Source of the DNA: Gelidibacter algens
Lineage (GTDB): Bacteria; Bacteroidota; Bacteroidia; Flavobacteriales; Flavobacteriaceae
Length of the DNA: 58,490 bases
NCBI RefSeq assembly: GCF_001678675.1
Contig: NZ_LZRN01000028.1
Location: 1-58,490, forward strand
Direction: 5' to 3'
The notes below the pieces were generated by a model. It was not told the DNA's origin. It did no database searches and was given only the letters and a program-made list of their open reading frames with translations. The translations under genes and the position numbers were made by a program. Every line of letters starts with the position of its first letter. Position 1 is the first letter of the stretch. Below, in pieces: positions 1 through 8,922 of the stretch.

Positions 1-23
1 CTTTTTTTTTATGTGTTAAATAA

Positions 24-216
24 TTATAATTGCTCTAAACTCGTTGCCTCTCTTTTTGCTTTGCGTTCCGCTCTCATTTCTTTAAAGCGTTCAATTGACG
101 ATCCTATGATCCAATAAGGTATAACAAAAGTTATCAAAAATATCATCAACCAAAAACCGATGGTTAAAATGGTCAAAAACGACTAAAAATCCTAAATATT
201 GGTCAAATTCAAACAT
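24..216 (-). pseudogene. small membrane protein gene with a frameshift
   Basis: Reading leftward from the ATG at 216, the frame gives a start like MFEFDQYLGFLVV. After the T5 run (A5 on + at 175-179) a different frame carries on with a hydrophobic stretch (LTILTIGFWLMIFLITFV) and a basic helix ending REATSLEQL before the stop at 24-26. Removing one T joins the halves into a single protein of about 63 residues with one or two membrane segments and a positively charged tail. A consensus promoter lies just upstream (244-274), so I think this is a real gene. The shift may be a true mutation or a sequencing error. An ATG inside the second half could also give a 40-residue protein without any shift. 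Function is not recognised. Confidence 0.45.
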
Positions 217-243
217 GCTAAGAGTTGTTTTTAATAATTAAAG

Positions 244-274
244 CAAAGATAAGAGAAAGCCTTTTGTTATGCAA
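244..274 (-). promoter_or_regulatory. Bacteroidota-type promoter of the small membrane protein
   Basis: On the minus strand, TTG at 274-272 is followed after 20 bases by TATCTTTG at 251-244. This matches the Bacteroidota -33/-7 pattern (TTG, TAnnTTTG). The start codon is 28 bases further on, at 216. Confidence 0.6.
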
Positions 275-291
275 TACCAAAATTAACTTTT

Positions 292-309
292 ATTAACAAG
301 GTTGTTAAT
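292..309. repeat. inverted repeat ATTAACAA-gg-TTGTTAAT beside peroxiredoxin 3' end
   Basis: Perfect 8-base arms with a 2-base centre lie just past the peroxiredoxin stop codon. The same arms recur upstream of that gene at 1009-1028. It could be an operator or a weak transcript end; there is no T-run typical of a strong terminator. Confidence 0.5.
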
Positions 310-313
310 ACCA

Positions 314-955
314 CTAGTTCTTATTTGGCTGTGGTGTCATTCTCAAATAAGGTCGCACTTCTGTGTATCCCTTTGGGAACATTTTTGTCGCGTCTTCATT
401 ACTCACTGCAGGAACAATCACACAGTCATCCCCGTCATTCCAGTTGGCAGGTGTGGCCACTTTATGATAAGCAGTTAACTGTAAAGAGTCAATGACACGC
501 AGTAATTCATCAAAATTCCTTCCCGTAGAAGCAGGATACGTAATCATCAATTTAACCGTTTTATCAGGCCCAATTAAAAACACTGATCTTACCGTGTGTT
601 TTGAGTCTGCATTTGGATGGATCATATCATAGAGACTTGCTACTTTATGATCTTCATCAGCGATAATTGGAAAGTTGACGGTTGTATGTTGTGTTTCATT
701 AATATCTTTTATCCAGTCTTTATGTGATTCCAAACCGTCAACACTCAGCGCTATTACTTTGGTATTACGCTCATCAAATTCTTTTTTGTACTTGGCAACG
801 GTACCCAACTCTGTAGTACACACAGGAGTATAGTCAGCAGGATGTGAAAACAGAATTCCCCAGCTATCTCCTAGCCATTCATGAAAATTAATTTCACCTT
901 CCGTTGTTTGTGCCGTGAAATTTGGAGCTTCGTCGCCTAATCGTAAAGTATTCAT
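314..955 (-). CDS. 1-Cys peroxiredoxin (Prx6 type)
   Basis: Thiol peroxidase that reduces hydrogen peroxide and organic hydroperoxides, probably in the cytoplasm. The peroxidatic cysteine is Cys46 in HPADYTPVCTTELG, the family active-site motif with Pro39, Thr43 and Cys46. The long C-terminal arm contains DDCVIVPAVS, which matches the Prx6 rather than the typical 2-Cys subfamily, and 213 residues is the usual Prx6 length. The ATG at 955 is the only sensible start. It stands alone, flanked by two copies of the same inverted repeat (292-309 and 1009-1028). A weak -7-like TATCTTTA lies at 989-982. The physiological electron donor cannot be told from the sequence. Confidence 0.95.
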   Translation of the reverse strand: MNTLRLGDEAPNFTAQTTEGEINFHEWLGDSWGILFSHPADYTPVCTTELGTVAKYKKEFDERNTKVIALSVDGLESHKDWIKDINETQHTTVNFPIIADEDHKVASLYDMIHPNADSKHTVRSVFLIGPDKTVKLMITYPASTGRNFDELLRVIDSLQLTAYHKVATPANWNDGDDCVIVPAVSNEDATKMFPKGYTEVRPYLRMTPQPNKN

Positions 956-1008
956 AATTTATAATTTTTTTATTAATAGTTTAAAGATAGTTATAATAGA
1001 TTTTCCCG

Positions 1009-1028
1009 ATTAACAAAAATTTGTTAAT
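1009..1028. repeat. inverted repeat ATTAACAAA-aa-TTTGTTAAT upstream of peroxiredoxin
   Basis: Nine-base perfect arms with a 2-base centre lie 54 bases upstream of the peroxiredoxin start. This position fits an operator for the peroxide-defence gene. The 8-base core of the arms is identical to that of the repeat at 292-309. The rest of the 956-1323 gap shows no further gene. Confidence 0.5.
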
Positions 1029-1294
1029 TAGTGTTTAAAGTGGCTACTGAAATCGCGCTTCGGGTCAAAGACAAGTTTATAAAAAACATCTGTTTTATAG
1101 TTATTTTCTAATATAAGGTAGTCTCCTTTAGTAGTTTTTATCACGCTCAACACAGAAACGAAAGGCAGAATGACAAACAATTTTAAAAAGCATTGGGATT
1201 CTAGATTATTTATGAGACAATCAATCGTTTACAAAAATTTTAGAAGTACCCACAAATTGTTGATTTAAAAAGGATACTGTGTTTGACTTACACC

Positions 1295-1302
1295 TATATT
1301 TG
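1295..1302 (+). promoter_or_regulatory. -7 promoter element TATATTTG
   Basis: Exact TAnnTTTG element 21 bases before the ATG at 1324. Transcription from here would begin downstream of the GTG at 1279, so it supports the shorter protein start. No clear -33 TTG at the right distance. Confidence 0.35.
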
Positions 1303-1323
1303 TTAAACACAAAACATTTCATC

Positions 1324-2181
1324 ATGAAATCTGTACTTCTCTTATTCACGTTAATTGTATTTAGTTTTGAGCCAACAATAAAAACTAAGGCCATAAACTC
1401 GGCTCTATCCCAGCAGACATTTCAAGGAAAAGCCTATTACATTTCCAAATCTAAAATGGAACTCGGCAATTGGGGGGCACGGTTAAGCGCAGAGCAAAAA
1501 AAAGACGTTGAGGCCAGAATGAAAAACAGGCTGGAAAAAACTTATATTCTTGTGTTTGACAAAGAAGCATCTGTTTTTGAAGAGGATGAGAAATTGGATG
1601 CTATTTCTGGCGCTACAGATTCTTGGGGCAAAAACTTCGCTCCTGGAGAACAGTACAAAAACGTAAAAACCAATAATCAAATACAAAGTCAAGAGTTTTA
1701 TGGTAAAAGGTTTTTAGTAAAAGACAAGTTACAACCAATTGACTGGATAATGGGCCAAGAGACAAAGCAAATTGGGAGTTACACATGCTTTAAAGCCACC
1801 GCCTCCATACCTACAGATGAACTCACTTGGTATGCGTTTTCATGGGATAAGTTGAGAACGAATGAAAATACATCAGAAAGCAGTACCAACGAATCTACTG
1901 AAGAAGCCGTAAATATGACTGAAGTAGAAGCTTGGTACACACCTCAAATTCCAGTTGGACACGGGCCTTCAGAGTTTTGGGGATTACCAGGACTGATCTT
2001 AGAAGTTAGTGCAGGTAACACCGTAATGTTATGCTCAAAAATCGTTATTAATCCTGAAGACAAACTAGAAATTGAAGCCCCTGAAAAAGGCGCGGTAGTT
2101 ACTAAAATGGAATATCAAGAAATCATTACAACCAAAATGAAGGAGTTCCGAGATAACCGATCTGGTCGTGCTCGTGGATAA
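1324..2181 (+). CDS. GLPGLI family protein
   Basis: Secreted or envelope protein of the Bacteroidota GLPGLI family, whose function is unknown. The family name motif is present as WGLPGLILEV near residue 219, in the usual setting after a Trp-Tyr rich strand (VEAWYTPQIPVGHGPSEFWG). I place the start at the ATG at 1324 because it opens directly into a signal peptide (KSVLLLFTLIVFSF). A GTG 45 bases upstream would add a tail that hides it and would precede the -7 element. The protein has 285 residues from this start. It stands alone between peroxiredoxin and fumC. Confidence 0.85.
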   Translation: MKSVLLLFTLIVFSFEPTIKTKAINSALSQQTFQGKAYYISKSKMELGNWGARLSAEQKKDVEARMKNRLEKTYILVFDKEASVFEEDEKLDAISGATDSWGKNFAPGEQYKNVKTNNQIQSQEFYGKRFLVKDKLQPIDWIMGQETKQIGSYTCFKATASIPTDELTWYAFSWDKLRTNENTSESSTNESTEEAVNMTEVEAWYTPQIPVGHGPSEFWGLPGLILEVSAGNTVMLCSKIVINPEDKLEIEAPEKGAVVTKMEYQEIITTKMKEFRDNRSGRARG

Positions 2182-2378
2182 AATTGCAATCGCTTAAATA
2201 GTATGTTTAGGGTTAAATAATTTCAGCATCACTTTGGTAAAGTCTCGGGTTGCGATATAACAGTTGCTTATTTGTAAATATCAAGGATTTAGCTATCAGC
2301 GCGAAATTCTCAAAAATTTTGCGAGCAAAAATTGACAACTAAAGTCTCTTTTTAATTCATATTGCATTTCAAAAATCT

Positions 2379-2386
2379 TAAATTTG
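2379..2386 (+). promoter_or_regulatory. -7 promoter element TAAATTTG of fumC
   Basis: Exact TAnnTTTG 24 bases before the fumC ATG. The nearest TTG (2362-2364) is only 14 bases upstream, shorter than usual. The open frame's TTG start at 2384 overlaps this element, which argues for the ATG at 2411. Confidence 0.4.
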
Positions 2387-2410
2387 GAGTCATTAAATCA
2401 TCGAAAGACT

Positions 2411-3808
2411 ATGGAATACAGAATTGAAAAAGATACAATGGGCGATGTTAAAGTGCCTGCAGATAAACTTTGGGGTGCACAAACTGAGCGTTCCCGAAAT
2501 AATTTCAAGATTGGTGCACCGGCATCCATGCCTTTAGAAATCATTTATGGTTTTGCCTATTTAAAAAAAGCAGCAGCATTTACCAATTGTGAATTGGGTG
2601 TTTTGGCAATTGAAAAACGCGATTTGATTGCTCAAGTCTGTGAAGAAATTTTAGAAGGCAGGCACGATGACCAATTTCCATTGGTAATCTGGCAGACAGG
2701 TTCAGGCACACAGAGCAACATGAACGTCAATGAAGTGATCGCCAATAGAGCGCAACAATTGGCGGGAAAAATTATTGGTGAAGACGAACCGGTCATTAAA
2801 GCCAATGATGACGTTAACAAGTCGCAATCATCAAACGACACCTTCCCCACAGGAATGCATATTGCCATTTATAAAAAAGTGGTCCAAAATACAATTCGTG
2901 GCGTGATTCAATTACGCAACACCCTTCATGAAAAAGCAGGTAATTTCAAGGACGTTGTAAAAATTGGACGTACGCACCTCATGGATGCAACGCCAATTAC
3001 ACTTGGACAGGAAATTTCAGGTTATGTAGCACAATTGGACTACGGTTTAAAGGCCTTAGAAAACACCTTGCCGCATTTAAGCGAATTGGCGCTGGGAGGA
3101 ACTGCCGTGGGCACCGGCCTGAACACGCCTAAAGGTTACGATACTCTCGTGGCGGAATATATAGCCAAATTTTCAGATCTGCCTTTCGTTACTGCCCCCA
3201 ACAAATTTGAGGCACTCGCGGCCCATGATGCTTTGGTAGAAACTCATGGTGCTTTAAAGCAGTTGGCCGTAAGCTTGAATAAGATAGCAAATGACATCCG
3301 TATGATGGCTTCTGGACCTAGAAGTGGTATTGGAGAAATTATCATTCCAGCGAACGAGCCTGGAAGTTCGATCATGCCCGGAAAAGTAAATCCAACACAA
3401 TGTGAAGCTTTGACCATGGTTTGTGCTCAGGTGATGGGTAATGATGTTGCCGTAACTGTTGGCGGTACTCAAGGCCATTATGAATTGAATGTTTTCAAAC
3501 CAATGATGGCTGCAAATGTCTTGCAATCAGCTCAGTTATTGGGTGATGCCTGTAAGAGTTTTGACGAACATTGTGCACAAGGCATTGAACCCAACCATGA
3601 TGTCATCAAACACCTTTTGAACAACTCCTTGATGTTGGTAACGGCATTAAACACAAAAATAGGCTATTATAAGGCAGCTGAAATTGCCAATACCGCTCAT
3701 AAAAATGGTACGACCTTAAAGGAAGAAGCCGTCAATTTAGGATATGTTACCGCTGAAGACTATGACGACTGGGTAAAACCCGAGGAAATGGTCGGCGGAC
3801 TTAAATAA
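2411..3808 (+). CDS. fumC: class II fumarate hydratase
   Basis: Converts fumarate and water to L-malate in the TCA cycle, in the cytoplasm, without an iron-sulfur cluster. It has 465 residues, the usual FumC length. [13 protein letters not shown] (about 96-108) and the fumarase/aspartase signature [13 protein letters not shown] (about 317-329) form the active site. [10 protein letters not shown] and the HTHLMDATP-type loop ([10 protein letters not shown]) are also FumC-like. The frame extends 27 bases upstream to a TTG, but [11 protein letters not shown] at the ATG is the typical N-terminus. It is a single gene with its own promoter element and a strong terminator (3857-3891). The product supports the glyoxylate shunt encoded at 11-13 kb. 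Confidence 0.97.
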   Translation: MEYRIEKDTMGDVKVPADKLWGAQTERSRNNFKIGAPASMPLEIIYGFAYLKKAAAFTNCELGVLAIEKRDLIAQVCEEILEGRHDDQFPLVIWQTGSGTQSNMNVNEVIANRAQQLAGKIIGEDEPVIKANDDVNKSQSSNDTFPTGMHIAIYKKVVQNTIRGVIQLRNTLHEKAGNFKDVVKIGRTHLMDATPITLGQEISGYVAQLDYGLKALENTLPHLSELALGGTAVGTGLNTPKGYDTLVAEYIAKFSDLPFVTAPNKFEALAAHDALVETHGALKQLAVSLNKIANDIRMMASGPRSGIGEIIIPANEPGSSIMPGKVNPTQCEALTMVCAQVMGNDVAVTVGGTQGHYELNVFKPMMAANVLQSAQLLGDACKSFDEHCAQGIEPNHDVIKHLLNNSLMLVTALNTKIGYYKAAEIANTAHKNGTTLKEEAVNLGYVTAEDYDDWVKPEEMVGGLK

Positions 3809-3856
3809 CAAGTAGTTTATAGAGGTTTTAAAAGATACAAGCCTTCAGAAATTTAT

Positions 3857-3891
3857 AAAAAAGCAAGTTTATTTTGATAACTTGCTTTTTT
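3857..3891 (+). terminator. rho-independent terminator after fumC
   Basis: GCAAGTT and AACTTGC arms extended by A6 and T6 pair around a 9-base loop, followed by the T-run. It stands between fumC and hutI. Confidence 0.8.
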
Positions 3892-3931
3892 AATGCGTCA
3901 TTAATTTATATTCAAAACTTACGCTCGTCTT

Positions 3932-5170
3932 ATGTCCATACTCATCAAAAATATTAAAGAATTGCTTCAAGTTAGGGAAAGCAACATTACCATTGTAAAA
4001 GGCGAAGACATGAAAACGCTGCCTACCCTTCAAAACGCTTATCTCATTATAGAGCATGACACCATTGTTGAATTTGGGCCAATGTCAGATTACGAAGACT
4101 ATCAAGCCGATGAAGTCATTGATGCCAAAGGAAAAATCGTCCTTCCTGCGTGGTGTGATTCCCATACCCATATTGTGTACGCTGGTGACCGATCTCAAGA
4201 GTTTGTAGATCGCATAAATGGGCTGTCTTATGAAGACATTGCGCAACGCGGCGGCGGCATTTTAAATTCGGCAGAAGTGCTCCAAAAAACATCTGAAGAT
4301 GACCTTTACGAACAATCTCTAAAGCGCTTGAATCAGGTAATGCAATTGGGCACGGGTGCTATTGAAATAAAATCGGGTTACGGCTTAACTGTTGAAGCCG
4401 AGCTCAAAATGCTGCGCGTCATCAAACGCTTAAAGAAGTCATCGTTAGCAGCTATCAAAACTACATTGCTCGCTGCCCATGCGGTTCCAAAGGAATTTAA
4501 AGACACTAAGAAAAAATATGTAGACCTCGTAATTAATGAAATGATTCCCGAAGTTGGCCAATCAAAGCTTGCGGATTATATTGATGTCTTTTGCGAAAAA
4601 GGCTATTTTGATTTGGAAGATACAGAACGCATTCTGGAAGCTGGAGGAAGATGGGGCTTGATCCCGAAAATTCACGTCAACCAATTCAATAGTTTTGGTG
4701 GTGTAGCGCTTGCGGTAAAACATAAAGCACTTTCTGTGGATCATCTTGAAGAAATGACCACAGAAGATATTGAAGCCTTAAAAAATAGCACGACCATGCC
4801 TGTGGCACTGCCCTCCTGCTCCTATTTTTTGAGTATTCCGTATACGCCAGCACGTCAAATAATTGACGCAGGATTACCATTGGCTCTAGCTACGGATTAC
4901 AACCCAGGGTCCACACCTAGTGGCAATATGAATTTTGTGGTCAGTACGGCCTGCATCAAATTAAAAATGACACCCGAAGAGGCGATTAATGCTGCAACCA
5001 TTAACGGGGCTTACGCCATGGGACTCTCCAATCAATACGGAAGTATTTGTAGAGGAAAAAAAGCAAATCTGATCATTACGAAAGAAATTGAGAGCTATAA
5101 TAACTTACCTTATGCCTTTGGCGATAATCTTATCGACACGGTAATTATTAGAGGTAAGATTATTAATTAA
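3932..5170 (+). CDS. hutI: imidazolonepropionase
   Basis: Third enzyme of histidine degradation: hydrolyses 4-imidazolone-5-propionate to N-formimidoyl-L-glutamate. It is a metal-dependent amidohydrolase of 412 residues. The metal site is visible as DSHTH (about 75-79), AAHAVP near 180, KIHVNQFN near 246, and LATDYNPGS near 319. The GYG stretch (IEIKSGYGLTVEAE) is also typical. The next pathway enzyme, hutG, lies 1.1 kb downstream on the same strand, separated by an oppositely oriented gene. No hutH or hutU is in the window, so the pathway must be completed elsewhere. Confidence 0.96.
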   Translation: MSILIKNIKELLQVRESNITIVKGEDMKTLPTLQNAYLIIEHDTIVEFGPMSDYEDYQADEVIDAKGKIVLPAWCDSHTHIVYAGDRSQEFVDRINGLSYEDIAQRGGGILNSAEVLQKTSEDDLYEQSLKRLNQVMQLGTGAIEIKSGYGLTVEAELKMLRVIKRLKKSSLAAIKTTLLAAHAVPKEFKDTKKKYVDLVINEMIPEVGQSKLADYIDVFCEKGYFDLEDTERILEAGGRWGLIPKIHVNQFNSFGGVALAVKHKALSVDHLEEMTTEDIEALKNSTTMPVALPSCSYFLSIPYTPARQIIDAGLPLALATDYNPGSTPSGNMNFVVSTACIKLKMTPEEAINAATINGAYAMGLSNQYGSICRGKKANLIITKEIESYNNLPYAFGDNLIDTVIIRGKIIN

Positions 5171-5206
5171 TTCTACTTCAGTATCTAAATTTTGATCGCA
5201 TAAAAA

Positions 5207-5234
5207 AACCCGAAAATCAATTGACTTTCGGGTT
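5207..5234. terminator. bidirectional terminator between hutI and the coiled-coil protein
   Basis: AACCCGAAA and TTTCGGGTT form a 9-bp stem with A- and T-rich flanks on both sides, between two convergent genes. Confidence 0.75.
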
Positions 5235-5258
5235 CGTTATTTGTTTTAAAAATACGTT

Positions 5259-6170
5259 TTATTCTAAAGTGAATTCAGTGGTTGATACCAATTCTTTTTT
5301 GTTATAAATATTTACCGTGTAACGTCCTTCAGCAAACTCACCTCTTGGAGAAACAAACTCACAGATGTTTAAGTTTCTGTTTTCGTAGTTAAACTTACTC
5401 ACGATACTATAGTTCAATACAGTTTGACCAAATTGGATCTGCTCATTGGCACCCAATACATTATCGTTCGGATCCATGACCTGCACATACAATTCTTTGT
5501 CACCAGGACCTACCAACGTGTTTTTAGCAACCGTATAGCAAATTCTGATCTTGTCACTACGACGTGCTCTTTCTGTAGGAATTAATTTTCCTGAGTTTCT
5601 TTCAATCACTCCAAATGCTTTTAAGCCTACGGTTTGTAATACAGCAGCATTTTCAACAACAGATGCCAACTCTGTATTTTGAACCAGCAAAGAATCTGTA
5701 AACATTGTACGTTCAGCCAATTTCACGTTGGTGCTATCCAAAGAAGTAGCCAACATAGAATTCTGAATTTTCAATTTATCATTTTCGGTCAAGAGAACGT
5801 TCATTTCTTCCTGTAATGACAAAAATTTCTTTTTGTAGCTCCATAAGCTGTTCACACTGTTTTGGGATATTTTTAAAGAATCCATTAAGCCTTGAATTCT
5901 GTTTCTGGCGTCTACTAAATCTTCATTGGCTACTTTATTCTCTCCTATTGCAATATCATATTGCTTGGCCATATTATTCAAGTCATTCATGACCAATTGC
6001 TTTTCTTTGGTCAATGTAGCTTCATTCTCTTTTTTCTCATTGTATAGTTTGGATGTATAAAAACCTGTTCCGATAAACAAGGCCAATAAGATGCCTAAAG
6101 CAATTTTTAATCCGGTATTTTTGTTACTATTGTTACTAATGTTACTATTGGTACTACTTGAACTTTCCAT
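5259..6170 (-). CDS. membrane-anchored coiled-coil protein, unknown function
   Basis: I do not recognise a named family. The 303-residue protein has a Ser/Asn-rich start (residues 1-18), one membrane segment (about 21-42, GLKIALGILLALFIGTGFY), then a long coiled coil to about residue 190 rich in Lys, Glu, Leu and Asn. A compact beta-rich C-terminal domain (about 200-300) contains RSDKIRICYTVAKN and ends with a predicted strand. The topology suggests an inner-membrane anchor with the coil and C-domain outside the cytoplasm. It sits between hutI and hutG on the opposite strand, so it is probably unrelated to histidine use. Confidence 0.8.
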   Translation of the reverse strand: MESSSSTNSNISNNSNKNTGLKIALGILLALFIGTGFYTSKLYNEKKENEATLTKEKQLVMNDLNNMAKQYDIAIGENKVANEDLVDARNRIQGLMDSLKISQNSVNSLWSYKKKFLSLQEEMNVLLTENDKLKIQNSMLATSLDSTNVKLAERTMFTDSLLVQNTELASVVENAAVLQTVGLKAFGVIERNSGKLIPTERARRSDKIRICYTVAKNTLVGPGDKELYVQVMDPNDNVLGANEQIQFGQTVLNYSIVSKFNYENRNLNICEFVSPRGEFAEGRYTVNIYNKKELVSTTEFTLE

Positions 6171-6285
6171 AAGTTTTGTTTTTAGTTATTGATACTTAAA
6201 TTAACACTGGTTTTGGTTGATAATTAATCGTGGAAATAAATATTAATGTATTTTTAATACTTCAAATTTAAAATTAAACTCCAAA

Positions 6286-7317
6286 ATGCACAAACTTGTT
6301 CAATTTAATATTAACGATTTAGACACGTTGTTAAAAAAAAGACCAAATGAATCCAAATTTGGAGAGCACATTCAATTGCTTTCCGAGACTACCAATATAT
6401 ACGATTCTTTAAGAACTTTGGACGTTGAGTACGTTATATTTGGAATTCCCGAAGATGTAGGGGTATTCGCCAACTACGGAAACCGAGGCGCTGCAAAGGC
6501 TTGGAGCGCAACTTTAAAGGTTTTGCTGAATATACAAAGTAATACCTACACCAACGCTAGCAAGGTATTAATTTTGGGTCATTTAGACTTTTCAAAAGAG
6601 ATGACAAAGATTGAAGGTCTTGAATCTTCTGACAAGAACATAGCAAAAGCCAGAAAACTTACAGAAAAAATAGACAGGCATGTTACTGATTTGGTACACC
6701 AAATTGTGAGTGCAGGTAAGAAGCCGATTGTTATTGGCGGTGGTCACAACAATGCCTATGGCAATTTAAAAGGCACATCGCTCGCATTCAAAAAAGCCAT
6801 TAACGTGGTCAATTTTGATGCGCATTCTGATTTTAGAAAGGAAGAAGGCAGACATAGTGGCAACGGATTTAGTTATGCTTATGCCGAAGGGTTTTTGAAA
6901 AATTATTTCATTTTCGGACTCCATGAAAATTATACATCCGACCATATTTTTAAAACTCTAGACAAGTTTAAAGCCTTAAAGTACAATACTTTTGAAGCGC
7001 TAACCATCCGAAAGGACAAAAAATTTAAGGCAGAATTGGAGCGGGCCGCTAAACATGTTGCCGATAAACGTTTTGGGATAGAAATTGATTGTGATGCTAT
7101 TAAGTACATTCCTAGCAGTGCGATGACACCAAGTGGTTTTAGCGTAAAAAAGGCCCGAGCATTTGTTACTTATTTTGGAGCCCAGCCCAATGCAGCCTAC
7201 TTACATATTTGTGAAGCGGCACCAACACCAGATACTGAAGTTATAGTTGGGAAGCTTATCACCTACCTCATAACAGATTTTATGAGAGCCAACCAAAATA
7301 TTGATGAAGCAAAATAG
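6286..7317 (+). CDS. hutG: formimidoylglutamase (arginase/ureohydrolase family)
   Basis: Ureohydrolase-fold enzyme predicted to split N-formimidoyl-L-glutamate into glutamate and formamide, the last step of histidine use. The binuclear manganese ligands are all present: His in GGGHNNAYG (about 150-158), NFDAHSDFR (about 176-184) and EIDCDAI (about 266-272). The length of 343 residues is rather long for HutG, and GGGHNN differs from the more common GGDHS, as in Bacteroidota members. The hutI neighbour supports the substrate. An agmatinase-like role cannot be fully excluded. It overlaps the next small gene by 14 bases. Confidence 0.88.
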   Translation: MHKLVQFNINDLDTLLKKRPNESKFGEHIQLLSETTNIYDSLRTLDVEYVIFGIPEDVGVFANYGNRGAAKAWSATLKVLLNIQSNTYTNASKVLILGHLDFSKEMTKIEGLESSDKNIAKARKLTEKIDRHVTDLVHQIVSAGKKPIVIGGGHNNAYGNLKGTSLAFKKAINVVNFDAHSDFRKEEGRHSGNGFSYAYAEGFLKNYFIFGLHENYTSDHIFKTLDKFKALKYNTFEALTIRKDKKFKAELERAAKHVADKRFGIEIDCDAIKYIPSSAMTPSGFSVKKARAFVTYFGAQPNAAYLHICEAAPTPDTEVIVGKLITYLITDFMRANQNIDEAK

Positions 7318-7597
7318 ACAGTATCTCATCGATTTATGGTTATTTATAGGGAGCATCACTGTGTTGTTGTATCTCTTATTAATGAATATTATGTTTGCAA
7401 AAAATTGGAGCAATGTAGCCATTGAGGCTATAATGGAACTGATTACCATTCCTATTTTGAGTGCCGGTGCTTTCATTCCTTTAATTGTCATTTTCAGGAT
7501 TGTTCTAAAAAGAATGTTCAGTAGAGCATTGGCCATATTAACGATGCTTTTTTCTTTGTTGACTGCCGTTTTAATAGGCTACACCTCATTGTTGTAA
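7304..7597 (+). CDS. small multi-pass membrane protein
   Basis: A 97-residue hydrophobic protein with three predicted membrane helices (about 9-28, 40-65 and 73-95) and basic loops between. The ATG at 7304 lies inside the last codons of hutG, so translation is likely coupled. No recognised family. Its role in histidine metabolism, if any, is unknown. Confidence 0.6.
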   Translation: MKQNRQYLIDLWLFIGSITVLLYLLLMNIMFAKNWSNVAIEAIMELITIPILSAGAFIPLIVIFRIVLKRMFSRALAILTMLFSLLTAVLIGYTSLL

Positions 7598-7602
7598 ACC
7601 AT

Positions 7603-8154
7603 TTGAAAAAAATAATAATCATATCGTTTTTAACTATACTTTTTAGCTGTAAAGAAAAAGAGCAAAAAGTCATATCAGAATTTACTGAACAAGATGCGTA
7701 CGAAATTATTAACGCTCACTTTATCGGACAACTAAACGAAAATGATGCTAACTCAATACTTTATTGGAATAACCGACAATTGAGAAGTCCTGATTTTGAA
7801 AATACGTTTTTAGAATCTGATAGAATCTTAAACTTGACCGAAATGCCAGCACCATATCCAATTTTTACAGCTGAATATTGGAAAACGGACAAGATTAAAG
7901 GAATAAAAGTAATGGACTGGAAGGAATACGATTCGTACTTTATGAAAAATGATTCAACCGACTTAGAGGAGTTATGGGATTATGAATTCGATGGAGAATT
8001 TGTTCATAATGTTTCATATCCGATTTACAATCCTAAAACAAAGATTGCTGTAATACGTGATTATTCTTATAGGCCATTTCTAATCTGTGGAACTAATTTG
8101 GATAACATTTATTACTATAAGAAAACGAAAAGTGGGTGGGCCATACTGAAATAA
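7603..8154 (+). CDS. lipoprotein, unknown function
   Basis: The start is a TTG followed by a short basic-hydrophobic signal (KKIIIISFLTILFSC) whose lipobox cysteine is near residue 16, so an outer- or inner-membrane lipoprotein is expected. The mature part (about 165 residues) is rich in Asp, Glu, Tyr and Trp, with no motif I recognise. It follows the small membrane protein by 5 bases and may be cotranscribed with hutG. Confidence 0.7.
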   Translation: MKKIIIISFLTILFSCKEKEQKVISEFTEQDAYEIINAHFIGQLNENDANSILYWNNRQLRSPDFENTFLESDRILNLTEMPAPYPIFTAEYWKTDKIKGIKVMDWKEYDSYFMKNDSTDLEELWDYEFDGEFVHNVSYPIYNPKTKIAVIRDYSYRPFLICGTNLDNIYYYKKTKSGWAILK

Positions 8155-8359
8155 AAACGTTTTATCACAGCGTTTATTAAACATAGCTAATTCGAGCTTT
8201 CCGAGAGGTTCGTGTCTATTTACAAAGTCGCCAAATCTTTTGATTTAGCTTTTAGAGTTAAAAATTAGAAACAAAATGCAAAAGCTTTGGCTTGTGCAAA
8301 ACCGAATAGTTAACGTATTTTTAAACGCTACGTTTCATTCACCAAACGTTTTAATGCAG

Positions 8360-8785
8360 ATGAAAAAACTCAAATTACATAGACCTAAAGAACGATTCAA
8401 TAAAAACTATGCTTATGAAATTTTTGTTGGAAATAGAAAACTAACTGAATTAAAAAACGGAGAAGAAAAGGTTATTGAAATCTCAGATGAATTTGGAAAC
8501 GAAACATTGAAAGCAAAAATTCAATGGTGTGGAAGTGAAAAACTCAATCTGAATATATTTGCTGATAACGAATCACTAAAAGTCAGTGGAAGTGACTTTT
8601 TAAATAGAAAAGTCATTTGGATTATATCGATTTTACCAACCACAGGAGCCTTGATGTTTGGATATGGTAGAGAGAGTTCGACGATAAAATATGTTGGAAT
8701 TGTACTATTTTTCTCAATTTTGATATTTATCTTTTGGGTATTGATAATCGCCAAAAACAAATGGTTGAGAATTGAAAAAAAATAA
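8360..8785 (+). CDS. small protein with PEGA-like N-domain and two membrane helices
   Basis: I use the ATG at 8360 (MKKLKLHRPKERF), because the 28 codons upstream look unlike a protein start and this N-terminus resembles a common Bacteroidota small-protein type. The N-terminal half (YEIFVGNRKLTELKNGEEK) looks like a short beta-sandwich of PEGA style. The C-terminal half has two membrane helices (about 82-100 and 108-128). The frame itself opens at 8276. Function unknown. Confidence 0.6.
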   Translation: MKKLKLHRPKERFNKNYAYEIFVGNRKLTELKNGEEKVIEISDEFGNETLKAKIQWCGSEKLNLNIFADNESLKVSGSDFLNRKVIWIISILPTTGALMFGYGRESSTIKYVGIVLFFSILIFIFWVLIIAKNKWLRIEKK

Positions 8786-8922
8786 ACAGGCATTACAACA
8801 TGGTGTCAATTAATTACTTGGTCAGGTGCTAATTTGGAAAATTCTTTGGAAATTTTCTCTAGTCCGTATTTGTTTACTAATTTAATTGCTTAACACAACT
8901 AACGATATACATAAACGATATA

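Noticed and set aside
1279-1323. GTG start adding 15 residues to the GLPGLI protein
   Set aside because: It would hide the signal peptide and lies upstream of the -7 element.
8786-8922. Possible short gene or relic between the PEGA-like protein and the GNAT gene
   Set aside because: No frame of useful length and no similarity recognised.
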